Positions 15,762 through 24,210 are shown, counted from the first letter of the stretch. The stretch is DNA of 37,192 nucleotides from Flavobacterium hydatis (GCF_000737695.1 NZ_JPRM01000049.1:1-37192); one strand, 5' to 3'. Numbers and translations are program-made. Notes: generated by a model from the letters alone, not told the origin.

Positions 15762-16523
15762 ATGTCTTTATTTTCTGATAATATTAAATACTTAAGAGCT
15801 AGAAAAGAGATTTCACAACGTGAAGTTGCTGAAGGCTTGCTCATATCCCGTGATCGTTATGCTAAATATGAAGATGGTAAAAACTCACCTCCTCCAGAAA
15901 TATTAGTTGCCATATCGCGCTTCTTTCATATTAGCATCGACATTTTACTTTCGGTAGAAATGAAAAAGATTCCCATGGGTGAATTGCTAAAACTCGGAGA
16001 TAATCGAATTCTACTACCAATTACGGTAGATAGAAATGGCGATAATTTAATCGAGATTATTCCGCATAAAGCAAAAGCAGGATACCTAACCGGTTATGCA
16101 GATCCCGAATTTATAGAAAGCTTACAACATATTTCGCTCCCGTTTTTAGGACACGGAAAACACAGGGCTTTTCCTGTAGAGGGAGATTCTATGCCTCCCC
16201 ATGAAAATGGTTCTTTTATAGTTGGTCGTTATATTGAGAATTTAGGTGAAGTTCTGGATGGCAGAACTTATATTCTTATTACAAAAACTGATGGTATCGT
16301 TTACAAACGTCTTAATAAAAACGGAAAGAATGATTTAATGGCGCATTCTGATAATACTTTTTATCCTCCATATTTGGTAAAGGCATCAAATATTTTAGAA
16401 ATCTGGGAATATGTATGCAACATTGGTAGAAATGATAAAGAACAAAAGTCCTCAGAAATAGACGATGTTAAAGCAATGTTTTTGGAATTAAAAAATGAAA
16501 TTATAGCATTAAAAAATAGGTAA
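15762..16523 (+). CDS. LexA-like XRE-S24 transcriptional repressor
   Basis: This encodes 253 residues. An XRE helix-turn-helix occupies residues 6-62 (ISQREVAEGLLISRDRYAKYE). The C-terminal S24/LexA peptidase-like domain follows from about 100 to 220. The expected catalytic dyad is present: Ser143 in EGDSMPP and Lys182 in VYKRL. An Ala106-Gly107 pair in KAKAGYLTGY is placed as the self-cleavage site would be. This is known of the LexA/CI family; cleavage in this protein is inferred. It is divergent from the AlkB-like gene and probably represses it, and itself, until damage triggers cleavage. A short C-terminal helix (about 232-253) may aid oligomerisation. Confidence 0.85.
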   Translation: MSLFSDNIKYLRARKEISQREVAEGLLISRDRYAKYEDGKNSPPPEILVAISRFFHISIDILLSVEMKKIPMGELLKLGDNRILLPITVDRNGDNLIEIIPHKAKAGYLTGYADPEFIESLQHISLPFLGHGKHRAFPVEGDSMPPHENGSFIVGRYIENLGEVLDGRTYILITKTDGIVYKRLNKNGKNDLMAHSDNTFYPPYLVKASNILEIWEYVCNIGRNDKEQKSSEIDDVKAMFLELKNEIIALKNR

Positions 16524-16532
16524 CCTTTTATT

Positions 16533-16946
16533 CTATCCCATTTTTCTTTTTAAAGTTGGGTATAATATATCTCCAAATTCTTTTATAGCGATTGGCTTGC
16601 TTAAAAAATCGGTTACGTACCGATTACTTTTTATACGTTTTATCTCCTCTCTTACTAATGAAGAGGAAAGTACAAAGATTTGGGTTTCATATTTTAAATC
16701 TGCAGAAAGCTTATCGTAAGCCAGCAGAAATTCAAAGCCGTTCATGATTGGCATCTGGATATCTAAAAGAATAACAAGAGATTGGTTAAAGCTCTTTCTA
16801 TAATTTATAATCCATTCTATTCCCTCTTTACCATTATTAACAGCATTTACATTTGTTACATCAAGTACTTTTTTTAGCAATTGTTTTATAACAAGTTTAT
16901 CGATATCACTATCTTCTATTAGCAAAAAAACATATTTAAATTCCAT
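16533..16946 (-). CDS. stand-alone CheY-like response regulator
   Basis: This encodes 137 residues, a receiver domain with no output domain. Visible residues are the acidic pair Glu11/Asp12, phosphoacceptor Asp62 in LLDIQMP, Ser94/95 in VLSSS and Lys117 in LSKP. It follows the histidine kinase gene by 71 bases on the same strand and is probably its phosphorylation partner. Without an effector domain it would act by protein contact or as a phosphorelay step. It converges with the S24 repressor gene with a gap of 9 bases and no terminator visible between them. Confidence 0.9.
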   Translation of the reverse strand: MEFKYVFLLIEDSDIDKLVIKQLLKKVLDVTNVNAVNNGKEGIEWIINYRKSFNQSLVILLDIQMPIMNGFEFLLAYDKLSADLKYETQIFVLSSSLVREEIKRIKSNRYVTDFLSKPIAIKEFGDILYPTLKRKMG

Positions 16947-17017
16947 CTGTAGGTTCTATTTTTTTTTAGAAATATGCTATCAAGTTTTTAATTATAATTT
17001 TAAATCATACGCATCTC

Positions 17018-18433
17018 CTATAATTTAGGAATCGTTACAGTAAACTTACTTCCTATTGTAAATTCAGATTCTACCTCAATTGTTCCCTTAAGACTTTTTA
17101 TTGCTTCTTTTACGATATAAAGCCCTAATCCAGATCCTTTATTACTATCTACAACATAAAACATTTCGAATATGTGATCCTTAGATTCTGGCTTAATTCC
17201 AATCCCATTATCCGTAACTTCTATTATGTAAAAATTTCCTTCAAGATATGTTTTAATCGAGATACGCATCACATCTTTGTTTTCGTCAGCATATTTTATA
17301 GCATTCGACAACAAGTTATTTACAATGATTTTTAGCCTAAGACTATCACTCTGAACTTTGTCTGCCATTATATCAATATCCAGTATAATACGATCTGCAT
17401 TTTTTATATGTGTATGCTGTATTATTGCTCCTTCAAATAAGCTTACCAGACTTACGGTTTCTAAAACAACATCTTTTCTTTTATTTTTAGAATAATCAAT
17501 AATATCATTTATAAACTGATCTTGTTTAACTAAGCTCTGACTCATTAAGTTCAGATATTCTCTTATCTGTTCTAAGTCATCTTCCATTTGTGTAATCTCG
17601 ATTAATCCTTTGAGGGAAGTAATTGGAGATCTTAAATCATGTGAAGCACTATAAACAAATCGATCTAATTCTTTATTTGCAAGAATTAAATTTTCGTTCT
17701 TAACCTCGATTTCTCTTTTTGAGGCTATAATCCTTTTTACCATTATCCAATAGTAAATACAAACACTACTAATTATAATTAAAATGAAAACTATATTCGT
17801 AAAAATCAATCGATCTTTTATTGCTCGGGTTCCCTCTCCTAGCGTATTCGAAAAATTACGTTCATTTATGGTTAATCTGTCACTTATTATACTAATTAAA
17901 CTCAGAAAAGCTTTTTGATCCTCAGGTTTTAAAGTAGCGTTATTTACTTTTTTATCAATCTCTTTTCCTATCTCAAATATCTGGTTGATTAATTGATCGG
18001 CTTGCTCCCACTCTTTTATTGCTTTAGCTAAAAAAGAAACTGATCTAAAATTTCTAAACAGCCATATCATATCGTCTAAATCCTTTTCATGATTACGACC
18101 GTCTCTTAATCCATTTTTAATAATATGAATATCGCCATTTTCTAAAAGCAGGATTCGGGCAATGCCATCGCCTTGCGGTACTTTCAATTCTTCTTTATAA
18201 AGCTTCCACTGCTCCTTATCACCTGTATACAAATATGTTATCAAGTGCCTTACTGCATCTTTCTGTCCTTTTGAATAATGTGATTCGCCATTAACATAAG
18301 CTCTATTTGCAGATAAAATTTTTATGGTAAAAAAATTAATAAAAATTAATAATGTACATGATAAAAATACTATTAGTAAAAGAATGTATACATTAGGAAG
18401 TTTTAGGTTTTCTATAATTTTGTTTTTCGGCAT
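17018..18433 (-). CDS. membrane sensor histidine kinase
   Basis: This encodes 471 residues. Two membrane helices (about 14-37 and 209-231) bracket a mostly helical extracytoplasmic domain of about 170 residues. A short coiled linker leads to the HisKA domain with His265 in SASHDLRSPI. The ATPase domain has the N-box Asn377 (NNLLSNAIKY), G1 DNGIG (408-412) and G2 GSGLGL (433-438). All catalytic motifs are intact. The signal is unknown; the helical sensor resembles four-helix-bundle sensors. It is the first gene of a two-gene operon with the receiver protein. Confidence 0.92.
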   Translation of the reverse strand: MPKNKIIENLKLPNVYILLLIVFLSCTLLIFINFFTIKILSANRAYVNGESHYSKGQKDAVRHLITYLYTGDKEQWKLYKEELKVPQGDGIARILLLENGDIHIIKNGLRDGRNHEKDLDDMIWLFRNFRSVSFLAKAIKEWEQADQLINQIFEIGKEIDKKVNNATLKPEDQKAFLSLISIISDRLTINERNFSNTLGEGTRAIKDRLIFTNIVFILIIISSVCIYYWIMVKRIIASKREIEVKNENLILANKELDRFVYSASHDLRSPITSLKGLIEITQMEDDLEQIREYLNLMSQSLVKQDQFINDIIDYSKNKRKDVVLETVSLVSLFEGAIIQHTHIKNADRIILDIDIMADKVQSDSLRLKIIVNNLLSNAIKYADENKDVMRISIKTYLEGNFYIIEVTDNGIGIKPESKDHIFEMFYVVDSNKGSGLGLYIVKEAIKSLKGTIEVESEFTIGSKFTVTIPKL

Positions 18434-18818
18434 ATTTTAAATTAATCATTAGGGGCGACAATTAATACCAAGCAATTTTAAATCAATCTAAAATTAAGCA
18501 ATTATTATAGAATTCTAACAAAAATAAAAATCTTAAATAACATATTTAACAAGTCTTATTTTATGTATAATACTAATTTGACTATTATAGTAAAAAAAAT
18601 ACACGCTGTAAATCAAGCAATAAAGCGCAATTAGCCTTAAAAATTAACATTTTATTGTTATTCTACTTAACCCATAGATTTTAATATAAACTAAATCTGA
18701 CTTACATTTGCACCATAATTTAAAGGTCAAAAATAAACAAGGAGTACTAAATCATCTTTAATTCTCTACTAGTTAAGCATTTCCTTTACATTATTTAATG
18801 ATTACAAATAGCTAGAAT
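18434..18818. other. divergent intergenic region before metN
   Basis: The 385 bases are AT-rich and lie between the histidine kinase and metN genes, which are transcribed away from each other. Apart from one possible -7 box I see no gene or repeat. I do not recognise a SAM-I or SAM-II riboswitch, although the metN leader would be a natural place for one. Confidence 0.5.
18703..18710 (+). promoter_or_regulatory. possible -7 promoter element of metNIQ
   Basis: TACATTTG matches the TAnnTTTG -7 box and would give a leader of about 100 bases. No -33 TTG was found at the expected distance, so confidence is low. Confidence 0.3.
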
Positions 18819-19850
18819 ATGATAGAATTAAAAAATATAACCAAGAAATTTTACAAAACCGGGAGAGAGATTACCGCACTAAAAGGTGTATCTCTACATG
18901 TACCCGAAGGTAAAATTTTTGGTGTAATTGGTACTTCTGGAGCAGGAAAAAGTACACTTATACGTTGTATCAACTTATTAGAAAAACCAACTTCGGGAGA
19001 TGTAATTGTTGGCGGAAAATCGTTGTTGCAACTATCCAATGCTGAATTGGCTCAGGAAAGAAGACAAATCGGAATGATTTTTCAGCATTTTAATTTACTG
19101 TCATCCAGAACCGTTTTTGATAACGTAGCTTTTCCACTAGAATTAGCTGGGGTTTCTAAAAATGAAATTAAAAACAGAGTAAAAGAATTATTAGAACTTG
19201 TAGGTCTTGACGAAAAAATAAATGATTATCCTGCAAATCTTTCTGGTGGTCAGAAACAACGTGTAGCTATTGCAAGAACTTTAGCAAACAATCCTAAAGT
19301 ATTACTATGTGATGAAGCTACAAGTGCGTTAGATCCTGGTACGACAAGGTCTATTTTAAATTTATTAAAGGATATTAATAAGCGTTTAAATATTACGATA
19401 TTACTTATTACACACCAAATGGAAGTTGTAAAAGCTATTTGCGATGAAGTTGCTGTAATTAGTAATGGCGAATTAATTGAACAAGGAACTATAGGCGAAA
19501 TATTTGCAAATCCTAAGCATGCTTTAACAAGCGAATTTATTGCTTCTTCGTTACATATCGATATTCCAGATTTATATCAAGAACGTCTTTCGGCTGTTTA
19601 TAAAAAAGGGCTAAATCCTTTATTGCGTTTAGAGTTAAACGGTAAATCGGTAAATGAACCTATTCTTACCCAAGCAGCCAGAAAATTTAATGTTAATGCT
19701 AATATTATAACGGCTCAAACTGCTTTTGCTGGCGATGTAAATTTTGGGATTCTTATCGTTGAACTTTCGGGCGACGAAAGCGAGCAAAATCAAGCAATTA
19801 TTTTTTTTAAAGAGAAACATATTAAAACTGAAATATTAGGCTATGTCTGA
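18819..19850 (+). CDS. metN: methionine ABC transporter ATP-binding protein
   Basis: This encodes 343 residues. The ABC domain has Walker A GTSGAGKST (38-46), Q-loop Gln89, signature LSGGQKQR (141-148), Walker B VLLCDE (161-166) and the switch His199. The C-terminal 80 residues form a NIL/ACT-type domain (about 265-340), which in MetN senses methionine and inhibits transport when the cytoplasmic pool is full. It powers import of methionine through MetI. It overlaps metI by 8 bases, so translation is coupled. Confidence 0.93.
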   Translation: MIELKNITKKFYKTGREITALKGVSLHVPEGKIFGVIGTSGAGKSTLIRCINLLEKPTSGDVIVGGKSLLQLSNAELAQERRQIGMIFQHFNLLSSRTVFDNVAFPLELAGVSKNEIKNRVKELLELVGLDEKINDYPANLSGGQKQRVAIARTLANNPKVLLCDEATSALDPGTTRSILNLLKDINKRLNITILLITHQMEVVKAICDEVAVISNGELIEQGTIGEIFANPKHALTSEFIASSLHIDIPDLYQERLSAVYKKGLNPLLRLELNGKSVNEPILTQAARKFNVNANIITAQTAFAGDVNFGILIVELSGDESEQNQAIIFFKEKHIKTEILGYV

Positions 19851-20496
19851 ATCTATTATAACATTATTATTAAAAGGCACATTAGAAACCATTACCATGA
19901 CTTTACTTTCTGGTTTCTTCGGTTTTCTTTTGGGTCTTCCGGCAGGTATATTTTTATTCCTAACTCGTAAAGGACAAATTATGGAGCATGTTTTATTTAA
20001 CCGAATTTTATCGGTTGTTGTAAACATATTCAGATCTATTCCTTTTATCATTTTAATTGTATGGATGATTCCTTTTACCAGAGCATTGGTAGGAACTTCT
20101 ATTGGAGTAAGTGCTGCATTGGTACCGCTTAGTATTGGAGCTGCACCATTTATTGCACGATTGGTCGAAAACAGTCTTTTAGGCTTACCTTCGGGATTAA
20201 TAGAAGCTGCAAGAGCATTAGGAGCAACTCCTTTTCAGATTGTTTATAAAGTATTATTGCCAGAGGCGCTTCCGTCGATTATCAATGCTGCTTCGATTAC
20301 CTTAATTACACTTGTAGGTTATTCTGCAATGGGTGGTGCTGTAGGCGCTGGTGGTTTAGGACAAATTGGGTATCAATATGGCTACATTGGTTATGATGCT
20401 ACTATCATGAATACTGTATTGGTTCTTCTTGTTGCACTTGTATTTATTATACAATTTGTAGGAGATGCACTTTCTAAACGTTTTGATCACAGATAA
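19843..20496 (+). CDS. metI: methionine ABC transporter permease
   Basis: This encodes 217 residues with about five membrane helices. The EAA loop EAARALGATPFQIVYKVLLP lies at about 125-145 and is where MetN docks. Length and motif fit MetI of the D-/L-methionine importer. The start codon lies inside the metN 3' end. MetQ follows after 29 bases. Confidence 0.93.
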   Translation: MSESIITLLLKGTLETITMTLLSGFFGFLLGLPAGIFLFLTRKGQIMEHVLFNRILSVVVNIFRSIPFIILIVWMIPFTRALVGTSIGVSAALVPLSIGAAPFIARLVENSLLGLPSGLIEAARALGATPFQIVYKVLLPEALPSIINAASITLITLVGYSAMGGAVGAGGLGQIGYQYGYIGYDATIMNTVLVLLVALVFIIQFVGDALSKRFDHR

Positions 20497-20525
20497 AAAA
20501 ATAATTTTAATATTAAAATAAGAAC

Positions 20526-21344
20526 ATGAATACAAGAAATAAATTTTCAATACTAGCCGGAATAGCACTACTTACATTAGTTTTTGCAAACTGTGGAAAA
20601 GAGAAAAAAAACGATCCTAATCATATTGTAGTTGGAGTTGCTGCAGGACCAGAATTTTCTGTAGCTGAAGCTGCTAAAAAAGTTGCAAAAGAAAAATACG
20701 GACTGGATGTAGAGCTTATAACATTTAACGATTACGTAGTTCCTAACGAAGCATTAAATCAAGGAGATATTGATGTAAACGCATTTCAGCACAAACCTTA
20801 TCTTGACGAACAATCTAAACAAAGAGGTTATAAACTAGCTATTATCGGGAAAACTTTTGTTTATCCTATCGCTGGATATTCTAAAAAAATAAAAACATTA
20901 GCCGAGTTACAACCAGAAAGCACTATTATAATTCCTAATGACCCAACCAATGGTGGTCGTTCGTTATTGTTATTACAAAAAAATGGTCTTATAAAACTTA
21001 AAGATGGTGTTGGGCTTTTGCCAAAAGTAACTGATATTACAGAGAATCCTAAGAACCTAAAGATAATGGAACTAGAAGCACCACAAATCGCAAGAGCGCT
21101 AGATGATGCTAATGTAACTATTGCCATTATTAACAATACATTCTCTTCTCAAGCTGGTCTTGTGCCATCAAAAGATGCTTTATTTGTAGAGGATAAAGAT
21201 TCTCCTTACGTAAACTTAATCGTTTCTAGAGAGGATAATAAAAACGAAGAAAAGGTTCAAAAATTCCTTAAAGCATTCCAATCTGAAGAAGTAGAAAAAG
21301 CTGCTGAAAAAGAATTTAAAGGAGGAGCTGTTAAGGGCTGGTAG
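20526..21344 (+). CDS. metQ: methionine-binding lipoprotein, NlpA family
   Basis: This encodes 272 residues. The lipobox VFANC gives lipidation at Cys23. The body matches the MetQ/NlpA family: NALNQGDIDVNAFQHKPYLD-type segment (here EALNQGDIDVNAFQHKPYLD, about 78-97), then IIIPNDPTNGGRSLLLL and AIINNTFSSQAGL. It binds methionine in the periplasm and delivers it to MetI. It is the last gene of the operon, followed by a microsatellite and a terminator. Confidence 0.93.
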   Translation: MNTRNKFSILAGIALLTLVFANCGKEKKNDPNHIVVGVAAGPEFSVAEAAKKVAKEKYGLDVELITFNDYVVPNEALNQGDIDVNAFQHKPYLDEQSKQRGYKLAIIGKTFVYPIAGYSKKIKTLAELQPESTIIIPNDPTNGGRSLLLLQKNGLIKLKDGVGLLPKVTDITENPKNLKIMELEAPQIARALDDANVTIAIINNTFSSQAGLVPSKDALFVEDKDSPYVNLIVSREDNKNEEKVQKFLKAFQSEEVEKAAEKEFKGGAVKGW

Positions 21345-21356
21345 ATTTTAGTATTT

Positions 21357-21425
21357 AGTCGCAGTCGCAGTCGCAGTCGCAGTCGCAGTCGCAGTCGCAG
21401 TCGCAGTCGCAGTCGCAGTCGCAGT
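21357..21425. repeat. hexanucleotide microsatellite, about 11.5 copies
   Basis: The unit agtcgc is repeated without a mismatch for 69 bases, between the metQ stop codon and the terminator palindrome. It is much richer in GC than its surroundings. It lies in the transcribed 3' region, not in a coding frame. Confidence 0.95.
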
Positions 21426-21466
21426 TATAAAAAAAGAGTTTTGCAATGCAAAACTCTTTTTTTATA
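21426..21466 (+). terminator. perfect palindromic terminator after metQ
   Basis: Twenty-base arms (21426-21445 and 21447-21466) are exact reverse complements around one base, with core gagttttgca/tgcaaaactc and A/T runs outside. It should act in both directions, ending metNIQ and possibly the converging cupin gene. Confidence 0.9.
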
Positions 21467-21484
21467 TAAATATGTATGTAAATA

Positions 21485-21568
21485 ACTACTGAACTAAATA
21501 CTACCACTGAAGACTGGTACTGAGACTAAAAACTGAATACTGAAACTGAACACTGGTACTAAAAACTA
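21485..21568. repeat. degenerate ACT(G)-hexamer tract
   Basis: The word ACT recurs every 6-7 bases (actgaa, actggt, actgag, actgaat, actaaa). The tract runs into the stop codon of the cupin gene. It resembles a decayed, inverted relative of the microsatellite on the other side of the palindrome. Confidence 0.55.
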
Positions 21569-22036
21569 AAAAGAAGCATCTACGAGAACCGCCAATTGTA
21601 TACAAGGTTTATCTGAGCGATTGCTCCACGCATGGTTTGTTCCTCTTTGTATAACAATATCTCCTGTTTTTAAGAGCGTTTCTTCTTCATCGACAATAAG
21701 ATATATTTCGCCCGAAAGTATTATTATATAATCTAATGTGGACGTTTGATGCATTAAAGGATGTGGTTGCCCGACTGGTGCTACAATCCCTAAATCTTTG
21801 TCGGGCGGTATCTGAACGTATCTAAAATAAGTTCCGTTTTTGGGTGTATTAGGAAAAGCTGTATTCTCAATAATTTTCTCTGTCGAAAGATTAGCTGGCA
21901 TACTATCCGTACTCCAAATATCGGATATAATAAGCCCTGGAAAATGTTCTGAAACATTGCTTACTATTTCATCTTTTTCAATAATAGATTTCCCGTTTTT
22001 TGTTCCCGTAACAATTCTTCTTGGTATCGTTTTCAT
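21566..22036 (-). CDS. cupin domain protein
   Basis: This encodes 156 residues with a cupin_2 fold in the C-terminal half: HPLMHQTSTLDYIIILSGEI (about 92-111) followed by LLKTGDIVIQRGTNHAWSN (about 120-138). Candidate metal ligands are His92, His96 and His134. The N-terminal part resembles small cupins found beside oxidoreductases. It is 5 bases downstream of the MDR oxidoreductase gene on the same strand and is probably co-transcribed with it. The substrate is unknown. Confidence 0.85.
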   Translation of the reverse strand: MKTIPRRIVTGTKNGKSIIEKDEIVSNVSEHFPGLIISDIWSTDSMPANLSTEKIIENTAFPNTPKNGTYFRYVQIPPDKDLGIVAPVGQPHPLMHQTSTLDYIIILSGEIYLIVDEEETLLKTGDIVIQRGTNHAWSNRSDKPCIQLAVLVDASF

Positions 22037-22041
22037 AGTGT

Positions 22042-23040
22042 CTATATCGTATTTATTTGCATGATTAATTTCTTGCCTTTTGTTTTATTTAAGCGAAGTA
22101 TTTCGTGTGCTTTAGTGACTGTTTCAATATTTAACTCTCCGATAATTTCAATTTTTGGTGAGGTTATAGCTTTATTTTCTATTAATCGAACCAACTCTGA
22201 TAATCCTTTTTTGTAATAGGCATAATTCTTATCTGCCGAATAAACATAATTAGAAATATTCATTATTACAGCTCCTTTATTAAATAGTGTTTCTCTGGAT
22301 TCTTCGGTAGAAAGTGCCGTAACGTCAAGAAAAGTTCCGTTTGATTTTAAAAGTTTGGCTGCTATTTCGCCTATTTTATTTCCGACTAAATCTACCACAA
22401 AATCAAACTTTTGCTGGTTGTTTTTTGCTAAAGCAAAAATTGCTACATCATCTGTTTTATAATTGATGATTTGGCTTTCCTTTACTCCTATTTCTTTTAG
22501 TGACTCGATGCTTTCTTTATTTCCGGCTGTAACAATAAAGTTTGTGAATTTATTTGCCAAGAGAATTTTAACCATCATTGTTCCAACTCCCCCTGCAGCA
22601 CCTGTTATTAAAACCGAATCGCTATTTTGTAGTTTCATTCGGTTAAAGGATTGTAAAGCTGTTAATCCTGCCGAAGGGATTCCTGCTGCTTGCGCAAAAG
22701 ATAAAAAGTCAGGTTTATGCACCACAACAGATTCTCGAATAGCAATATATTCTGCATAAGTTCCATTTGAGCCCATGCTTCCTGAACCTGAAAATACAGC
22801 ATCTCCAACTTTAAAACCTTGTACATTTTCTCCAATCTCAGCCACTATTCCCGATAGTTCTCGTCCTAAAATTGGGGAATGCATTAGTTTTCTTTCTAGT
22901 TCATTCTCTAACATCTGATAATCGATTGGGTTAAATCCCGAAGCGATTATTTTTATCAATAATTCACCTTCTTTTACTGTTGGAGTTTTTACATTTTCTA
23001 AATGTAATTTACCCTCTTTATCTGCTATAATTGCTTTCAT
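22042..23040 (-). CDS. zinc-independent MDR quinone oxidoreductase-like protein
   Basis: From the chosen start this encodes 332 residues. The open frame extends 13 codons further (to 23079), but that extension (MIFRIFLCFKPIK) is untypical, and MKAIIADKEGKLHLE is the normal beginning of the family. The GroES-like domain fills about 1-125 and the Rossmann motif is ITGAAGGVG (about 145-153). The cysteine cluster of zinc alcohol dehydrogenases is absent, so it belongs with NADPH:quinone reductase-like members. Divergent from an HxlR regulator, an arrangement common for electrophile- or quinone-responsive reductases. Confidence 0.85.
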   Translation of the reverse strand: MKAIIADKEGKLHLENVKTPTVKEGELLIKIIASGFNPIDYQMLENELERKLMHSPILGRELSGIVAEIGENVQGFKVGDAVFSGSGSMGSNGTYAEYIAIRESVVVHKPDFLSFAQAAGIPSAGLTALQSFNRMKLQNSDSVLITGAAGGVGTMMVKILLANKFTNFIVTAGNKESIESLKEIGVKESQIINYKTDDVAIFALAKNNQQKFDFVVDLVGNKIGEIAAKLLKSNGTFLDVTALSTEESRETLFNKGAVIMNISNYVYSADKNYAYYKKGLSELVRLIENKAITSPKIEIIGELNIETVTKAHEILRLNKTKGKKLIMQINTI

Positions 23041-23094
23041 TTTTATCGGTTTAAAACACAAAAATATTCTGAATATCATTTATATTTACTATCC

Positions 23095-23118
23095 GTTAAC
23101 CAAAGGTTACTAGTTACC
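23095..23118. promoter_or_regulatory. candidate HxlR operator
   Basis: GTTAACC, GGTTAC and GTTACC stand in a row between the divergent genes. TAACC-aaa-GGTTA (23097-23109) is a short inverted repeat. HxlR/DUF24 regulators bind such sites beside the gene they control. Assignment is by position only. Confidence 0.35.
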
Positions 23119-23132
23119 TTAAAGAAACTATT

Positions 23133-23507
23133 ATGGCAAAAATTAAACGAGATGGTGTTTTGCGTGAGGCAAATTGTACTGAAGAACTTCTTGCAATGCG
23201 AGATAGTCTGGACGTTTTGGGTGGAAAATGGAAACTGATGATTTTAAGATTCTTAACGAACCGAACGCATCAAGTTATTCATTTCAAGAAAATGCAACGC
23301 GAAATAGAAGGTATCTCTGCAAAAATGCTAAGCAAAGAACTTAAAGACTTAGAGGTTAATTTACTTATTACAAGAGTAGTTCAGGATACCAGACCAATTA
23401 CTGTTGCTTACTCGGTTACTGAGTACGGGAAATCAGTTTTGCCCGTTACCGAAACTTTAGTGCAATGGGGACTTAATCATCGGGAGAAGATTATCGAATC
23501 GATTTAG
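23133..23507 (+). CDS. HxlR-family winged-helix regulator
   Basis: This encodes 124 residues and matches the HxlR/DUF24 family: LDVLGGKWKLMILRFL (about 28-43), FKKMQREIEGISAKMLSKEL (about 51-70) and TEYGKSVLPV (about 101-110). The only cysteine is Cys15 in EANCTEEL, the position used for redox or electrophile sensing in many members. It probably controls the divergent MDR-cupin operon 92 bases away. Its 3' end overlaps the converging membrane protein gene by 4 bases. Confidence 0.9.
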   Translation: MAKIKRDGVLREANCTEELLAMRDSLDVLGGKWKLMILRFLTNRTHQVIHFKKMQREIEGISAKMLSKELKDLEVNLLITRVVQDTRPITVAYSVTEYGKSVLPVTETLVQWGLNHREKIIESI

Positions 23508-23803
23508 TTTGTTAAGTCTAGCGTTTTGATTAATACAATAATCAAGATTCCTATTAATGCCATCCCGAATAAATAATCGGCTATTATTTCTAGTCTTCTC
23601 TCTAAAGTTTCCTTTAATGTCTTGATAGATAAAAAGGAAAAGAAACAGGAGAAAATAAGAAATATAGCTATGATCGATGTAAACTCATCAATATATGTCG
23701 TTTCAGATTTATCTGTGATATGCAAAGAGGTTATAACAATAAGACAAAAACCCAAAAGATTTGCTGATGTGTTTAATATGTGTTGTGATGTTTTATTAGC
23801 CAT
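23504..23803 (-). CDS. small membrane protein of unknown function
   Basis: From the chosen start this encodes 99 residues; a start four codons earlier (23815) is possible, but MANKTSQHIL looks like the natural beginning. Three membrane helices are visible at about 14-30, 42-63 and 75-95, with a charged LKETLERRLE stretch between the second and third. No family is recognised. It converges with the HxlR gene. It may be a four-helix or three-helix inner-membrane protein of a conserved flavobacterial family. Confidence 0.65.
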   Translation of the reverse strand: MANKTSQHILNTSANLLGFCLIVITSLHITDKSETTYIDEFTSIIAIFLIFSCFFSFLSIKTLKETLERRLEIIADYLFGMALIGILIIVLIKTLDLTN

Positions 23804-23930
23804 ATCAAAAATCATTTTAGTTATAAAAATATAAAGCTACATTTTTATTATGAAGTTTGTATGAAGAAGCAATTGGTAATTGGTAATTATTGACGCTCAG
23901 GGTACAAAAAATTAAACGCAACGATTCTCC

Positions 23931-23956
23931 GTAGAGACGCACCGCAGTGCGTCTAC
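23931..23956. repeat. 26-bp palindromic element, copy 1
   Basis: The element contains agacgcac-cgca-gtgcgtct, a stem of 8 bp or more. It is the exact reverse complement of 24127-24152. Confidence 0.8.
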
Positions 23957-24126
23957 ACAATATTGGGACTGGTTTTAACCGAAAATGACATAGTATTTCG
24001 GCTAAAGCCTTATTATCATCAATTCTTTAACCTCCAGCTAAAGCAGGAGGCAATTCAACTAAAACTGAACTATTCTGACGTTGAAAAGATATGTTTGTGG
24101 TTACATTATCTGTATACCTGTATTGC

Positions 24127-24152
24127 GTAGACGCACTGCGGTGCGTCTCTAC
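24127..24152. repeat. 26-bp palindromic element, copy 2, inverted
   Basis: This is an exact inverted copy of 23931-23956, 170 bases away. Together they form terminal-inverted-repeat-like ends around a short non-coding segment. Confidence 0.8.
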
Positions 24153-24157
24153 AGAAA

Positions 24158-24210
24158 AACTTTGCGGCACAAAACCTTTGTACCTTTGCCTCTCTGAACC
24201 TTTGTCCCTC
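24158..24210. repeat. CTTTG-word degenerate repeat tract
   Basis: The words ctttgcggc, ctttgtac, ctttgcctc and ctttgtccc recur. They resemble the tract at 14947-14996 and support a dispersed element. Confidence 0.45.

Noticed and set aside
18603..18818. Possible SAM riboswitch before metN
   Set aside because: Neither the SAM-I core nor a SAM-II pseudoknot pattern could be found; an A-rich stretch near 18720-18740 alone is not enough.
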